Positions 1 to 6,641 of a DNA stretch of 8,715 bases are shown one piece after another. The DNA comes from Lentisphaeria bacterium (GTDB lineage Bacteria; Verrucomicrobiota; Lentisphaeria; Oligosphaerales; Lenti-02): positions 1 through 8,715 of the forward strand of contig JAGLDW010000895.1 of NCBI GenBank assembly GCA_023145395.1, in the 5' to 3' direction. Position numbers and translations under genes: made by a program. Positions within the stretch are counted from its first letter, which is position 1; every line of letters starts with the position of its first letter. The notes under the pieces were generated by a model. The model was not told where the DNA came from and made no database searches. It saw only the letters and a program-made list of their open reading frames with translations.

Positions 1-636
1 GTCGTCACCTGTGTCACGCGCGACGACCTGCCCGACGGTGGCGCCGCGCACATCGCAGCCACGGTCCAAGCCATTCACAAGATGGCGTCCGGCACGGGTG
101 TGGAAGTGCTGCCCAGCGATTTTGGGGGTCGGCTCGAATCCGTCGAAACCGTCATGGCTGCCCGACCCCAGGTATACAATCACAACGTGGAAACGGTGGA
201 ACGGCTCACGCCCTGCATCCGCGACCAGGCCGACTACCGCCGAAGCCTTGTCTCGCTTCGACACGCGGCCACACTTGCCGAAAACACAGATACTTCCACG
301 AAATCCGGCATCATGCTGGGCCTGGGCGAGACCGACGAGGAAATCAAAGCCACGCTCCGAGACTTGCGCGACGCTCATGTCTCGATTCTCACTATCGGAC
401 AATATCTGCCCCCCTCCGCCAAACACTGGCCTCTCGACCGGTACGTGACGCCGGACGAGTTCGACCGCTGGGGTGAAATCGCCCGCCGCGATTTTGGCTT
501 TCCCAGCGTGGTCAGCGGCCCCATGGTGCGAAGCTCCTATCACGCCCAGGAAGCGGCGGAGACGGCAGGATCGCCGCATCGCGAGGGAAGTTCACCACGA
601 AGGCATGAAGGGGAACACGGCCATCTCACAGGATGA
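1..636 (+). CDS. lipA: Lipoyl synthase LipA, 3' part (gene starts before the window)
   Basis: Radical SAM enzyme that inserts two sulfurs into protein-bound octanoyl chains to make lipoyl groups, in the cytoplasm. The frame is open from base 1 and gives 211 residues. Family landmarks run in order: VVTCVTRDDLPDGGA at the left edge, EVLPSDFGG, VYNHNVETVERL, a TKSGIMLGLGET block, the QYLPPS segment, and near the end VSGPMVRSSYHA. The RSSYxA motif carries the serine that ligates the auxiliary 4Fe-4S cluster in known LipA structures. The N-terminal part with both cysteine motifs lies outside the window. After RSSYHA the protein has an unusual basic, His-rich tail (about GSPHREG to HGHLTG) encoded by repeat-like DNA. 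The stop is TGA at 634-636, at the edge of an inverted-repeat element. The neighbouring gene is convergent. Identity is nearly certain; whether the tail is functional is doubtful. Confidence 0.95.
   Translation, partial: VVTCVTRDDLPDGGAAHIAATVQAIHKMASGTGVEVLPSDFGGRLESVETVMAARPQVYNHNVETVERLTPCIRDQADYRRSLVSLRHAATLAENTDTSTKSGIMLGLGETDEEIKATLRDLRDAHVSILTIGQYLPPSAKHWPLDRYVTPDEFDRWGEIARRDFGFPSVVSGPMVRSSYHAQEAAETAGSPHREGSSPRRHEGEHGHLTG
591..620 (+). repeat. TTCACCACGAAGGCATGAAG-type interspersed repeat copy
   Basis: The stretch begins TTCACCACGAAGGCATG and continues with GAAGGGGAACACGG. It matches a short motif (TTCACCACGAAGGCACGAAGG and variants) that I recall as dispersed in many planctomycete, Lentisphaerae and deltaproteobacterial genomes, usually between genes. 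Only one copy is visible here. It lies inside the end of lipA and supplies most of the atypical C-terminal tail. That it is a repeat is recalled knowledge; the window alone cannot show copy number. Confidence 0.45.
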
Positions 637-795
637 TGGAGTGGTGGAGGCATGGAGCACTGCTCCTGAGCTCGAACTGCGTTGTGCAGTGGTGCCTGAA
701 GACCAACCAATTTGGAATGGGAATTCGCACCTTCAGCACCATCTCAAAAACCTGCAACTCGTTGATTTCCAATGCTCCACTCCTACACCACTCCA
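637..795. repeat. Imperfect inverted-repeat (palindromic) element between convergent genes
   Basis: The outer arms, 637-662 and 770-795, pair as reverse complements at 22 of 26 positions (TGGAGTGGTG at the left tip, CACCACTCCA at the right). Inner blocks also pair: TGGTGCCTGAAG near 690-701 faces CTTCAGCACCA at 731-741, with one bulge. A stretch of about 25 nt in the middle pairs poorly. A transcript of either strand could fold into a long, interrupted hairpin. Both strands are open through the element and their translations resemble each other (EWWRHGAL against EWCRSGAL; APLLHHS against APCLHHS). This is expected of a palindrome and explains spurious small ORFs. It sits 1 nt after the lipA stop and 58 nt beyond the stop of the minus-strand gene, so it could act as a two-way transcription end, although no T-run is seen. 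Confidence 0.75.
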
Positions 796-853
796 CGTCC
801 ATGGGATCGCTGTGGAAGGGGGACATGAACGCACTGCGTATCCCACATCCGTC
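796..853. other. Remainder of the lipA / 854-1795 convergent gap
   Basis: Short stretch between the right arm of the palindromic element and the TAG stop of the minus-strand gene at 854-856. I see no promoter, no terminator with a T-run, and no coding sequence I can support. Confidence 0.4.
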
Positions 854-1795
854 CTACAGGCTGTATGTGGTCGTCGTCTTCAATTCCAGACGTGTGCCGG
901 GTGCCAATGCAGATGGACAGCCGCCGGCGGCCTCGATCTCCATGAAGCCGTCCGGATCGCTGTAGACGCTCAGCCGCACGGGTGCGCCGTCGGGCTCCTG
1001 GTCGGGTGCTCTGTCGGCGATGTCGATGTACGACAGGCCGGGCTCAAGCGATGCTGCCTCCCGCCGCACGCGCAATCCGCTGCGGGGGTCGTGGAACTCG
1101 AGCCACGACACCTCCGGGCCAAGCCCAACCTGATAGCGCTCCCCCTCGGCATCCGTGCGCGCGGTGCAGATCCCGTCCTTCACACTGCGGCGATCGGCGC
1201 TGGAGGCGTAGAGGTCCCAGCATTGGGACGCCTCCCGCAGAGGAAAGCGAACTGTGCAGCCAGGTCCGCTGTCGAACTGACACAGGCTCCAAGGCGCCAG
1301 AAGACATGCCGCACGCGCCACGGGCTCCGCGCCCAAGTATTCAATGACTTCGGTGACATCGACTTTCAGCGTGCCGTTCTCTCCAGAGATGGCCACGTGA
1401 CGCTCAAAAGCGGTTGGGACTCCCCGTCCCTCGGAATTGAGCAGGTCGATTTCCGCGCGGATCGAAGCCGTCTCTGGCGTGGTGCTCAGAAGCCAGAACC
1501 GAGCCGATGTCAATCCCGGCGGGACTCGCCAGTCCCCGATGGCGTATTCGTACCCGAGGCGGGATCCCTCCGGTGCGGGCCAGAGCCCATCCCCACCAGG
1601 ATTCAGATAGGTGTCGCGCGTGCACGTGCCGAGAAAAGCCTCGGGATTGATCCGGTTCACCACCCGGTCGTTCACCACGGTGAAAAGCCGTCCCTCGAGA
1701 TCAAGTGCCGCGACGACCGCCCCCTGACAATCCCCCACGACATGGCAGCGGCGTTGACTCGTCTCGAAGAGTTGGAGCAGTTCGGAAAGCGTCAT
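854..1795 (-). CDS. Mutarotase-fold-like protein, possibly DUF6786 family
   Basis: Predicted 313 residues, no signal peptide and no membrane segment, so probably cytoplasmic. The pattern recalls galactose-mutarotase-like beta-sandwich proteins and especially the DUF6786 family. It has alternating beta-strand sequence, an early GRLFTV strand followed by NRINPEAF, the glycine-rich NPGGDGLWPAPEGS motif at about residues 65-78, and a late SDPDGFMEIEAAG ... LAPGTRLEL segment (about 272-305) like the closing strands of aldose epimerases. I cannot point to a catalytic His/Glu pair, so enzyme activity is not shown. The ATG at 1795-1793 overlaps the upstream gene's TGA by four bases (ATGA), and AAGGGA lies 8 nt before it, so translation is probably coupled. 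It is last in a three-gene unit. The family assignment is from memory of motif patterns; the gene itself is clear. Confidence 0.8.
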   Translation of the reverse strand: MTLSELLQLFETSQRRCHVVGDCQGAVVAALDLEGRLFTVVNDRVVNRINPEAFLGTCTRDTYLNPGGDGLWPAPEGSRLGYEYAIGDWRVPPGLTSARFWLLSTTPETASIRAEIDLLNSEGRGVPTAFERHVAISGENGTLKVDVTEVIEYLGAEPVARAACLLAPWSLCQFDSGPGCTVRFPLREASQCWDLYASSADRRSVKDGICTARTDAEGERYQVGLGPEVSWLEFHDPRSGLRVRREAASLEPGLSYIDIADRAPDQEPDGAPVRLSVYSDPDGFMEIEAAGGCPSALAPGTRLELKTTTTYSL

Positions 1796-3402
1796 TTCTC
1801 GTTTCCCTTTTCTGATGGATATCCGGAGGTTTCTGGGCGACCCGCCTGATAGATTTGCAGCGGCATGCCGTTTAGCGTATGCTGGAAGAGAATCTGATCC
1901 TGGGCGCGCGGCTGAAGACTGAAGTTATTCACTCCGTCATAGCAGTTTGGAATATAGCAGACGATGGCGTTGCGTCCCTGCTCGGGTGGCAGTTTCGACA
2001 CTGGTTTCAGGGGGCAGTATGTAGCGGGACGAACCCAGGCGGAATAGACGTTCAACGGCTTGGTGACATATCCGAGCTCTGGCAGCGTCAGCATCTGCTC
2101 CATGGGTAGAATGGTGACGACGGGTCGGTCGCCTGCATGCTTTTCGAGGTAGGCCGCGGCCATCTGCTGTCCTCTCAAGTCGCGCATGTATTCGCTGCTG
2201 CGCTCGAGCATCTCCCCGGAACGCCGCCAGGCCTCGGGCACTGGGGGGAGGAATCGCCCCCCCGCATTCAGAAGGAACAGCGCGCACAGTGCAAGCACCA
2301 CGCGAGCCTGCCACCGCTCATCCAGCTTGATCCTGCGCAACACAGCCGTCAGAGAAAAGGCGAGAAACGGGGCATGCCAGACAAAGTAACGCGGCACCGG
2401 TATCTCAGCGCAGACGTAGAAGAGAAGCAGGATCACGACCATTCCCACAGAGTGCACGAAGGCCGGTCCGAGGGTGTCAAACATGTGATCCAACATCTCA
2501 CGCAACGCGGCCAGCGTACGCGGAATGGAACGGAAGGCAGGAATCGCGAACACCACTGCCGCCACCGCAACCACGACGGTGCCCAGAGCGAAATCAGGCA
2601 CGCAGGACACAAGCTGCGCTCGCAAATAGACGGGATTGGCGAACGCATTCAACTGGTTGAAGCCTCCGTCCAGTTTCTCGAACGAGAAAATGTAGCCGTT
2701 GATTGTGAAGCGAACGATCAGGGGAAGCAGAGTCCACAGCAGAATGGCGCGCCATTTGTCCCGCTCGCGTCCGGCCGCCAGCAGCAAGAGTCCATACACG
2801 AGGTTCACGAGGCAGAGCAATGTGGCCGCGTCCTTCACAAACAGAGCGAGCAGCGCGAGTAAGCCCGCGCGTCTGTACTTCCCCCGGATCATCGCGATCC
2901 CGGAAGCGAACACGGCCGCCGCCACGGGAATCGACATGGTGATCGAGGCCAGTTGCCCCGCATACATGGGCTGCATGCACAGCGAAATCACCACCAGAAG
3001 CGCCAGGCGGCCGCTGGTGCGCAGTTGCTCGGTCAGAAGACCGTACAACATGGCAGCGATGGCACCCCCAAGCGCCAAATTGAAAATGTGCAGCAGAACG
3101 AACACGGTCTGCGGACGGAATGCCTTGTACAACAGGGCGTAGATGGTGGGCACAATGCTCCAGATGTACACGGCGGGACCGCCGAAGTGGCAGCGCAGTT
3201 CCTTGTGGACCAACCGCATGTAGTCGAAATGGTTCGCCTTCAGCCAGATCGCCTCCGCAAAGGCGCCGATGGGGCCATCCCAGTACGGCGGCAGGGAAAG
3301 CGCGTGACGCCACACAACAAGCAAGCCGGCGAACACACCCAGGCCGACAAGGATGCGCATGCGCTGCGCTGGTTCAATCCGGGTGAGAACGGGCATCTGC
3401 AA
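1792..3402 (-). CDS. GT-C-like polytopic membrane protein (possible glycosyltransferase)
   Basis: Predicted 536 residues. About nine or ten hydrophobic segments fill residues 15-390, for example near 17-31, 82-125, 132-165, 178-205, 270-290, 315-335 and 370-388. A soluble domain of about 145 residues follows. An acidic residue (PPYWD, D42) in the loop after the first membrane segment, a KDAATL segment near 190 and the C-terminal soluble domain recall GT-C glycosyltransferases (ArnT/PMT/GT39-like), which move sugars from polyprenyl-phosphate donors on the outer face of the inner membrane. No diagnostic family motif is certain, so the donor and acceptor are unknown. The start is TTG at 3402-3400, 7 nt after AAGAGG; an ATG two codons in (3396) would leave 13 nt. 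It lies 79 nt after the toroid-protein gene and overlaps the next gene by ATGA, which suggests one operon. Confidence 0.8.
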   Translation of the reverse strand: MQMPVLTRIEPAQRMRILVGLGVFAGLLVVWRHALSLPPYWDGPIGAFAEAIWLKANHFDYMRLVHKELRCHFGGPAVYIWSIVPTIYALLYKAFRPQTVFVLLHIFNLALGGAIAAMLYGLLTEQLRTSGRLALLVVISLCMQPMYAGQLASITMSIPVAAAVFASGIAMIRGKYRRAGLLALLALFVKDAATLLCLVNLVYGLLLLAAGRERDKWRAILLWTLLPLIVRFTINGYIFSFEKLDGGFNQLNAFANPVYLRAQLVSCVPDFALGTVVVAVAAVVFAIPAFRSIPRTLAALREMLDHMFDTLGPAFVHSVGMVVILLLFYVCAEIPVPRYFVWHAPFLAFSLTAVLRRIKLDERWQARVVLALCALFLLNAGGRFLPPVPEAWRRSGEMLERSSEYMRDLRGQQMAAAYLEKHAGDRPVVTILPMEQMLTLPELGYVTKPLNVYSAWVRPATYCPLKPVSKLPPEQGRNAIVCYIPNCYDGVNNFSLQPRAQDQILFQHTLNGMPLQIYQAGRPETSGYPSEKGNEK

Positions 3403-3481
3403 GGGAAGACCTCTTCATACTGAATAATTGGATCGTGGACCATCTCGGACCGAGCAAAGATACGGGAGGGCACTCGCCCTG
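3403..3481 (-). other. 79-nt spacer within the minus-strand unit
   Basis: The spacer contains a small perfect hairpin, AGGGC/GCCCT with an ACTC loop (3467-3480), right after the upstream gene's stop. Nearby is CTCGG-A-CCGAG. Neither is followed by a T-run, so they do not look like strong intrinsic terminators. Attenuation between the two genes is possible but not shown. Confidence 0.3.
3410..3415 (-). promoter_or_regulatory. Ribosome binding site deciding the TTG start of the 536-aa gene
   Basis: On the minus strand AAGAGG stands 7 nt before TTG (3402) and 13 nt before the in-frame ATG (3396). The spacing favours TTG as the initiation codon. Confidence 0.5.
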
Positions 3482-4405
3482 TCAATCGGCCAGCGCCCCC
3501 AGTGCCACAAGTGCGTAGAAGGTGTATTCGCAGTCCGTCAGGTCATCGGCTATGGAGCCTGCAAAGCCGCCGTCCTCCTGCCACAAGTCCTGCACGAAGA
3601 CCAGGCAGTCTCGCTTGACCTCTGGCAACAGCCGAACTCTTGACTGACGCAACGTGTGCAACGCCACAGCCGTCGAGAGCAAATCTGGAAGCGGAGCATT
3701 CGGAGAGGAGCGAAAGCCTCCGCCCTGAGAATACTGACTCTGAACCCACGCTAGCAAGTGTCGCGATGGACGCCGACCGCAGATGCCGTGAACGCCCGCG
3801 GCCGCAGCGGTTGTGGTCACGTTGGCCGCCGTTTCGCCTCGCCGGTTGACATAGCTTCCGTCCGCTTGCTCGCAGGGAAGAATTGCCTGCCGCGCCTGCG
3901 CCGCATTCGCCGGGGAGAGACCCAGCGCCCCGTGGGCCAGAAGAGCGAGATAGGTCGCATATGGGGTGGCACACGCTGCCCCCTCCTTCGTCCCATACCC
4001 CCCGTCCACTGTACGGAATGTCTCGATGGCAGCGGCCAGAGCGCGTCTGCGCGGGAGTCCGAGCGGAACCATTCCCGCGCATAGCGCCAACGCGGCGGTG
4101 TGGACGAAGTCGCCCCCCCCCCGGTCTATCCGGTCGCGCAAAAAAGTGCTCGCTTCAGGCGGTGCCTGTACATCAAACGCCCGAAGACAACCCAGCCCAA
4201 AGAATGTGTAGTAGATATCGGCCTGGCCCGCACGATCCACAGCCGCGCCACACGACAGGAACTTCCCCTCCACATACGCGCGCATTGCGTCTGCAGACGA
4301 CTCGTCCAGCAACTTCATTGCGCGGGAAGCCGTTCCCAGCAGACGCCGATATAGGCGCGGCGCGATGAGGGAAGCCAACATGGTGGTCACAATCTTCATG
4401 CTCAA
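3482..4405 (-). CDS. Prenyltransferase/squalene-oxidase-repeat (alpha-alpha toroid) protein
   Basis: Predicted 307 residues. Tandem helical repeats each carry a Gly-rich turn: RGGGDFVHTAAL (about 95), DGGYGTKEG (134), ADGSYVNRRG (181), QGGGFRSSP (227) and EDGGFAGS (278), the last ending in DCEYTFYALVALG. An ADIYYTFFGL segment lies near 62. This matches the barrel of protein prenyltransferase beta subunits and terpene cyclases. Key residues differ. The D-x-C zinc pair is D241-L-L243, the D-x-x-H position is D291-C-E-Y294, and no DxDD cyclase motif is seen. A non-prenyltransferase or binding role is therefore likely. The N terminus is mildly hydrophobic but is not a clear signal peptide. The start is TTG 4405 (GAGGAG 5 nt upstream) or ATG 4399 (11 nt). 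It is first in a three-gene unit and divergent from the DUF6785 gene. A G10 tract lies inside it (4113-4122). Confidence 0.82.
   Translation of the reverse strand: MSMKIVTTMLASLIAPRLYRRLLGTASRAMKLLDESSADAMRAYVEGKFLSCGAAVDRAGQADIYYTFFGLGCLRAFDVQAPPEASTFLRDRIDRGGGDFVHTAALALCAGMVPLGLPRRRALAAAIETFRTVDGGYGTKEGAACATPYATYLALLAHGALGLSPANAAQARQAILPCEQADGSYVNRRGETAANVTTTAAAAGVHGICGRRPSRHLLAWVQSQYSQGGGFRSSPNAPLPDLLSTAVALHTLRQSRVRLLPEVKRDCLVFVQDLWQEDGGFAGSIADDLTDCEYTFYALVALGALAD
4113..4122. repeat. Ten-base C/G homopolymer inside the toroid-protein gene
   Basis: Ten consecutive C on the plus strand read as CGG GGG GGG GGC in the minus-strand gene (R-G-G-G, residues 95-98). Such tracts are prone to slipped-strand mispairing and to sequencing indels. 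A change of one base would truncate the protein to about one third. Confidence 0.8.
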
Positions 4406-4410
4406 AGGTA

Positions 4411-4416
4411 CTCCTC
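4411..4416 (-). promoter_or_regulatory. Ribosome binding site of the toroid-protein gene
   Basis: On the minus strand GAGGAG stands 5 nt before TTG (4405) and 11 nt before ATG (4399). It supports initiation here but leaves the choice between the two codons open. Confidence 0.55.
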
Positions 4417-4579
4417 GCAGTCTGTACTGGCCAGGGGGAGAAACGAGCTGTACGGATAATTACTCCGCTTTGGAGAGAAGTTTCCCCAGGACGTTCGCAC
4501 TCCAGATAGCAGGGGCCATTCGTGGGGGGTGCTCTGGAGATCCGGTTGGGCTCAGCGTGCTCGCGAGTTTTTTGGGCTA

Positions 4580-4588
4580 TGTTACAAT
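4580..4588 (+). promoter_or_regulatory. Candidate extended -10 promoter for the DUF6785-type gene
   Basis: TGT-TACAAT fits the extended -10 form TGn-TATAAT with one mismatch. Transcription would start near 4595, giving a leader of about 22 nt that still includes AAGAGG at 4607-4612. No good -35 lies 16-18 nt upstream, which is tolerated when the TGn element is present. Position and fit are seen; activity is inferred. Confidence 0.45.
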
Positions 4589-4616
4589 TCGCCAGATTCT
4601 TCCGACAAGAGGATGC

Positions 4617-6641
4617 ATGACCAAACGCAGTGTCATCGTAGGTCTGCTGGGTGCCGCCGCCCTTGCCACAGTCTGCTACTTCAACGACTATGTCGTCCGC
4701 CAGGGCGCCTTGGTCCCCCACCTCATGCCCGTGATCGTCTATGGATCGCTGGTGCTCTTCCTCCTGTTTCTCAACCCCCTGCTACGACGCCTGCGCGCAT
4801 CCTGGGTGATGACAGGCAAGGAACTGGCCGTTGTCACAGCCATGATCCTGGTGGCTTGCGCCATCCCGAGCTGGGGTCTCGTCCAGTGTCTTCCCACCAG
4901 CGTGATGATGCCCCACTACTTCCAGAAAGTCCGCCCTGGCTGGCAACAGCAGGACGCAGTCGCCGAAGCTCCACCCCAGATGCTCGTCCACGTCACCGAG
5001 GAGAACGAGGACCAGGTGCTCAGTCCATACATGACGGGCATGGGCGAGGGCGACAAGCATGCACAGGTAGCCGACATCCCCTGGTTCGCATGGCGCCAGA
5101 CGCTGGTCTTCTGGATTCCCCTCATGCTCTGCTGTGTGCTTGGCGTACTGGGACTGGCCGTGGTGTTCCACAGACAATGGGTGCACCACGAACAACTGCC
5201 CTATCCCATCAGCGTGTTTGCGCATTCCCTGCTTCCCGGCCGGGGGAAAAGCCGTGGCGCAGTGTTCGGAAACCGCCTGTTCTGGGTGGGTTTCCTCGCC
5301 ATCTTCACGATCCAGATGAACAACTACCTCTGCCACTACTGGCCGGAGGTGTTCATCCCCGTGCGCATGTGGCTCGACTTCACTCCCCTATCGACACTGA
5401 CTCCCGCCCTGGTGCGGGGAGGGGGCATGGCGCTGCTACGGCCACGTCTCTATTTCATGGTCATCGGCCTAGCCTACTTCATCGCCTCCGACGTCTCCTT
5501 CTCCATGGCTGTAGTCCCCTTCATCTTCTGCATCATCATGGGCGTGCTGGCAGGCTACGGAATCAACCTGCGCACTGGCGACCACCTGTCCGTCAAAATC
5601 GAGGCCTATCTGTTCACAGGCGGCTATCTCGGCATCCTTATGATGCTGCTCTACACCGGTCGACACTACTACATGAACGTTCTGAAACGCAGCGTCCTGC
5701 TTCCCGCGCGGGACACCGTCGAACCCCACGTCGTCTGGGCTATGCGCACCTTCCTGCTGGCAATGGTGCTTTTCATCCTCCAACTTGTCAATCTCGGCCT
5801 CGACTGGCCGCTCGCCCTTCTCTACACTGGTCTCGCACTGATGATCTTCGTCGTCGTCAGCCGCACAATCGCGGAAACGGGCGCCTTCCACATCGGCAGC
5901 GAAATTTTTCCCGGGGCGATCATCATGGGTGTCTTCGGCGCCGCCGCGCTGGGTCCACGCACGATGATCATCATGTTCGTGCTCTCCTCGGTTCTTCTTG
6001 GCGCGCCTGGCTGGTCGCCCATGCCCTTCATCGCGCAGAGCCTGAAATTGGCGGACATGTCCGGAGTGCGCATCAGCAGAATGTGGATGTGGATCTGCCT
6101 GGTTCTGGTCCTGACCATGGCCATCTCGGTCCCAGTCACCATCTACTGGCAGTACGACCAGGGAGTGCCAAGCAGTGGATGGCCGCGCATGCTCTCCGCC
6201 TTCCCCTTCGAAAACGTGGTGAAGATCAAGCAGCGATTGACCGCGCAGGGACGATTGTCGGAATCGCGAGAAGTGTCCGGGCTGGGCCGGTTCGCCGAGA
6301 TGACTCCCAACAGGCCCTGCACACTTGCCTTCTTCATCGCCCTGACTGTCGCCCTGGGCATTGGCATCGGCAGACTGCGTTTCAGCAAGTGGCCCTTCCA
6401 CCCGGTTGTGTTCGTCTTCCTCGGTGGGCATCAAGCCAAGATGATGGGGGGGGCGTTTCTCATTGGCTGGCTCATCAAGACGATGGTCAGCAAGTACGGG
6501 GGAGGGAGGTTGTACCAGCAACTCAAACCCCTCATGATCGGAGTCATCGCCGGTGAAATTGCCGCGCGGCTTGTGCCCATGCTCATCGGCGCCGTCGTCT
6601 ACGCCGTCACCGGACACTCCCCAACCGCCTACTACGGCTGA
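4617..6641 (+). CDS. Polytopic membrane protein, DUF6785/DUF6784 type (OPT-transporter-like)
   Basis: Predicted 674 residues with about a dozen or more membrane segments, for example near 5-20, 37-53, 69-90, 161-184, 221-236, 277-312, 332-347, 375-415, 433-462, 490-510, 568-585, 592-620 and 637-665. Family landmarks as I recall them are present. An N-terminal YFNDYVVRQ is followed by NPLLRRLR, then GKELAVVTAMILVACAIPSWG and PHYFQKVRPGW. Mid-protein there is RTIAETGAFHIG (416-427). The C-terminal part has FLIGWLIKTMVSKYGG then RLYQQLKPLMIGVIAGE (614-647). The N-terminal part fits DUF6785 and the C-terminal part DUF6784. The family is uncharacterised; transport is inferred from topology. The start is ATG 4617, with AAGAGG 4 nt upstream and the family's usual N terminus. 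The frame is open from 4365, but that extension lacks family sequence and crosses the promoter region. A G8 run lies at 6446-6453. Confidence 0.88.
   Translation: MTKRSVIVGLLGAAALATVCYFNDYVVRQGALVPHLMPVIVYGSLVLFLLFLNPLLRRLRASWVMTGKELAVVTAMILVACAIPSWGLVQCLPTSVMMPHYFQKVRPGWQQQDAVAEAPPQMLVHVTEENEDQVLSPYMTGMGEGDKHAQVADIPWFAWRQTLVFWIPLMLCCVLGVLGLAVVFHRQWVHHEQLPYPISVFAHSLLPGRGKSRGAVFGNRLFWVGFLAIFTIQMNNYLCHYWPEVFIPVRMWLDFTPLSTLTPALVRGGGMALLRPRLYFMVIGLAYFIASDVSFSMAVVPFIFCIIMGVLAGYGINLRTGDHLSVKIEAYLFTGGYLGILMMLLYTGRHYYMNVLKRSVLLPARDTVEPHVVWAMRTFLLAMVLFILQLVNLGLDWPLALLYTGLALMIFVVVSRTIAETGAFHIGSEIFPGAIIMGVFGAAALGPRTMIIMFVLSSVLLGAPGWSPMPFIAQSLKLADMSGVRISRMWMWICLVLVLTMAISVPVTIYWQYDQGVPSSGWPRMLSAFPFENVVKIKQRLTAQGRLSESREVSGLGRFAEMTPNRPCTLAFFIALTVALGIGIGRLRFSKWPFHPVVFVFLGGHQAKMMGGAFLIGWLIKTMVSKYGGGRLYQQLKPLMIGVIAGEIAARLVPMLIGAVVYAVTGHSPTAYYG

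Larger units (their letters stand above)
4406..4616. promoter_or_regulatory. Divergent intergenic region between toroid-protein and DUF6785 genes
   Basis: This 211-nt region must hold promoters for both directions. For the rightward gene I see a good extended -10. For the leftward gene I see only AT-richer sequence around 4457-4462 (TAATTA on the minus strand) with no convincing -35. No clear operator palindrome or riboswitch-like fold stands out. A small CTCC-GCTTT-GGAG inverted repeat is near 4463-4475. Confidence 0.45.

Noticed and set aside
626..965. Small ORFs on both strands through the palindromic element (66 and 110 codons)
   Set aside because: The peptides mirror each other because the DNA is an inverted repeat. 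The plus-strand frame also runs into the antisense of the next gene. No ribosome site or family supports them.
473..1849. 458-codon open frame on the plus strand
   Set aside because: It runs antisense through the 313-aa gene and begins inside lipA. Its composition (Arg, Cys, His, Pro) is that of a GC-rich shadow frame, with no domain-like pattern.
3440..3480. Intrinsic terminator between the toroid-protein and GT-C-like genes
   Set aside because: Small stems exist but no T-run follows on the transcribed strand, and the spacing fits an operon.
4365..4616. N-terminal extension of the DUF6785-type protein by 84 codons
   Set aside because: It would overlap the divergent gene's start and the promoter region. 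The family N terminus and a Shine-Dalgarno fit ATG 4617.
4529..6556. 675-codon open frame overlapping the DUF6785-type gene on the same strand
   Set aside because: Very rich in Arg, His, Pro and Ser, with no hydrophobic segments or motifs. The overlapping frame at 4617-6641 has clear family sequence.
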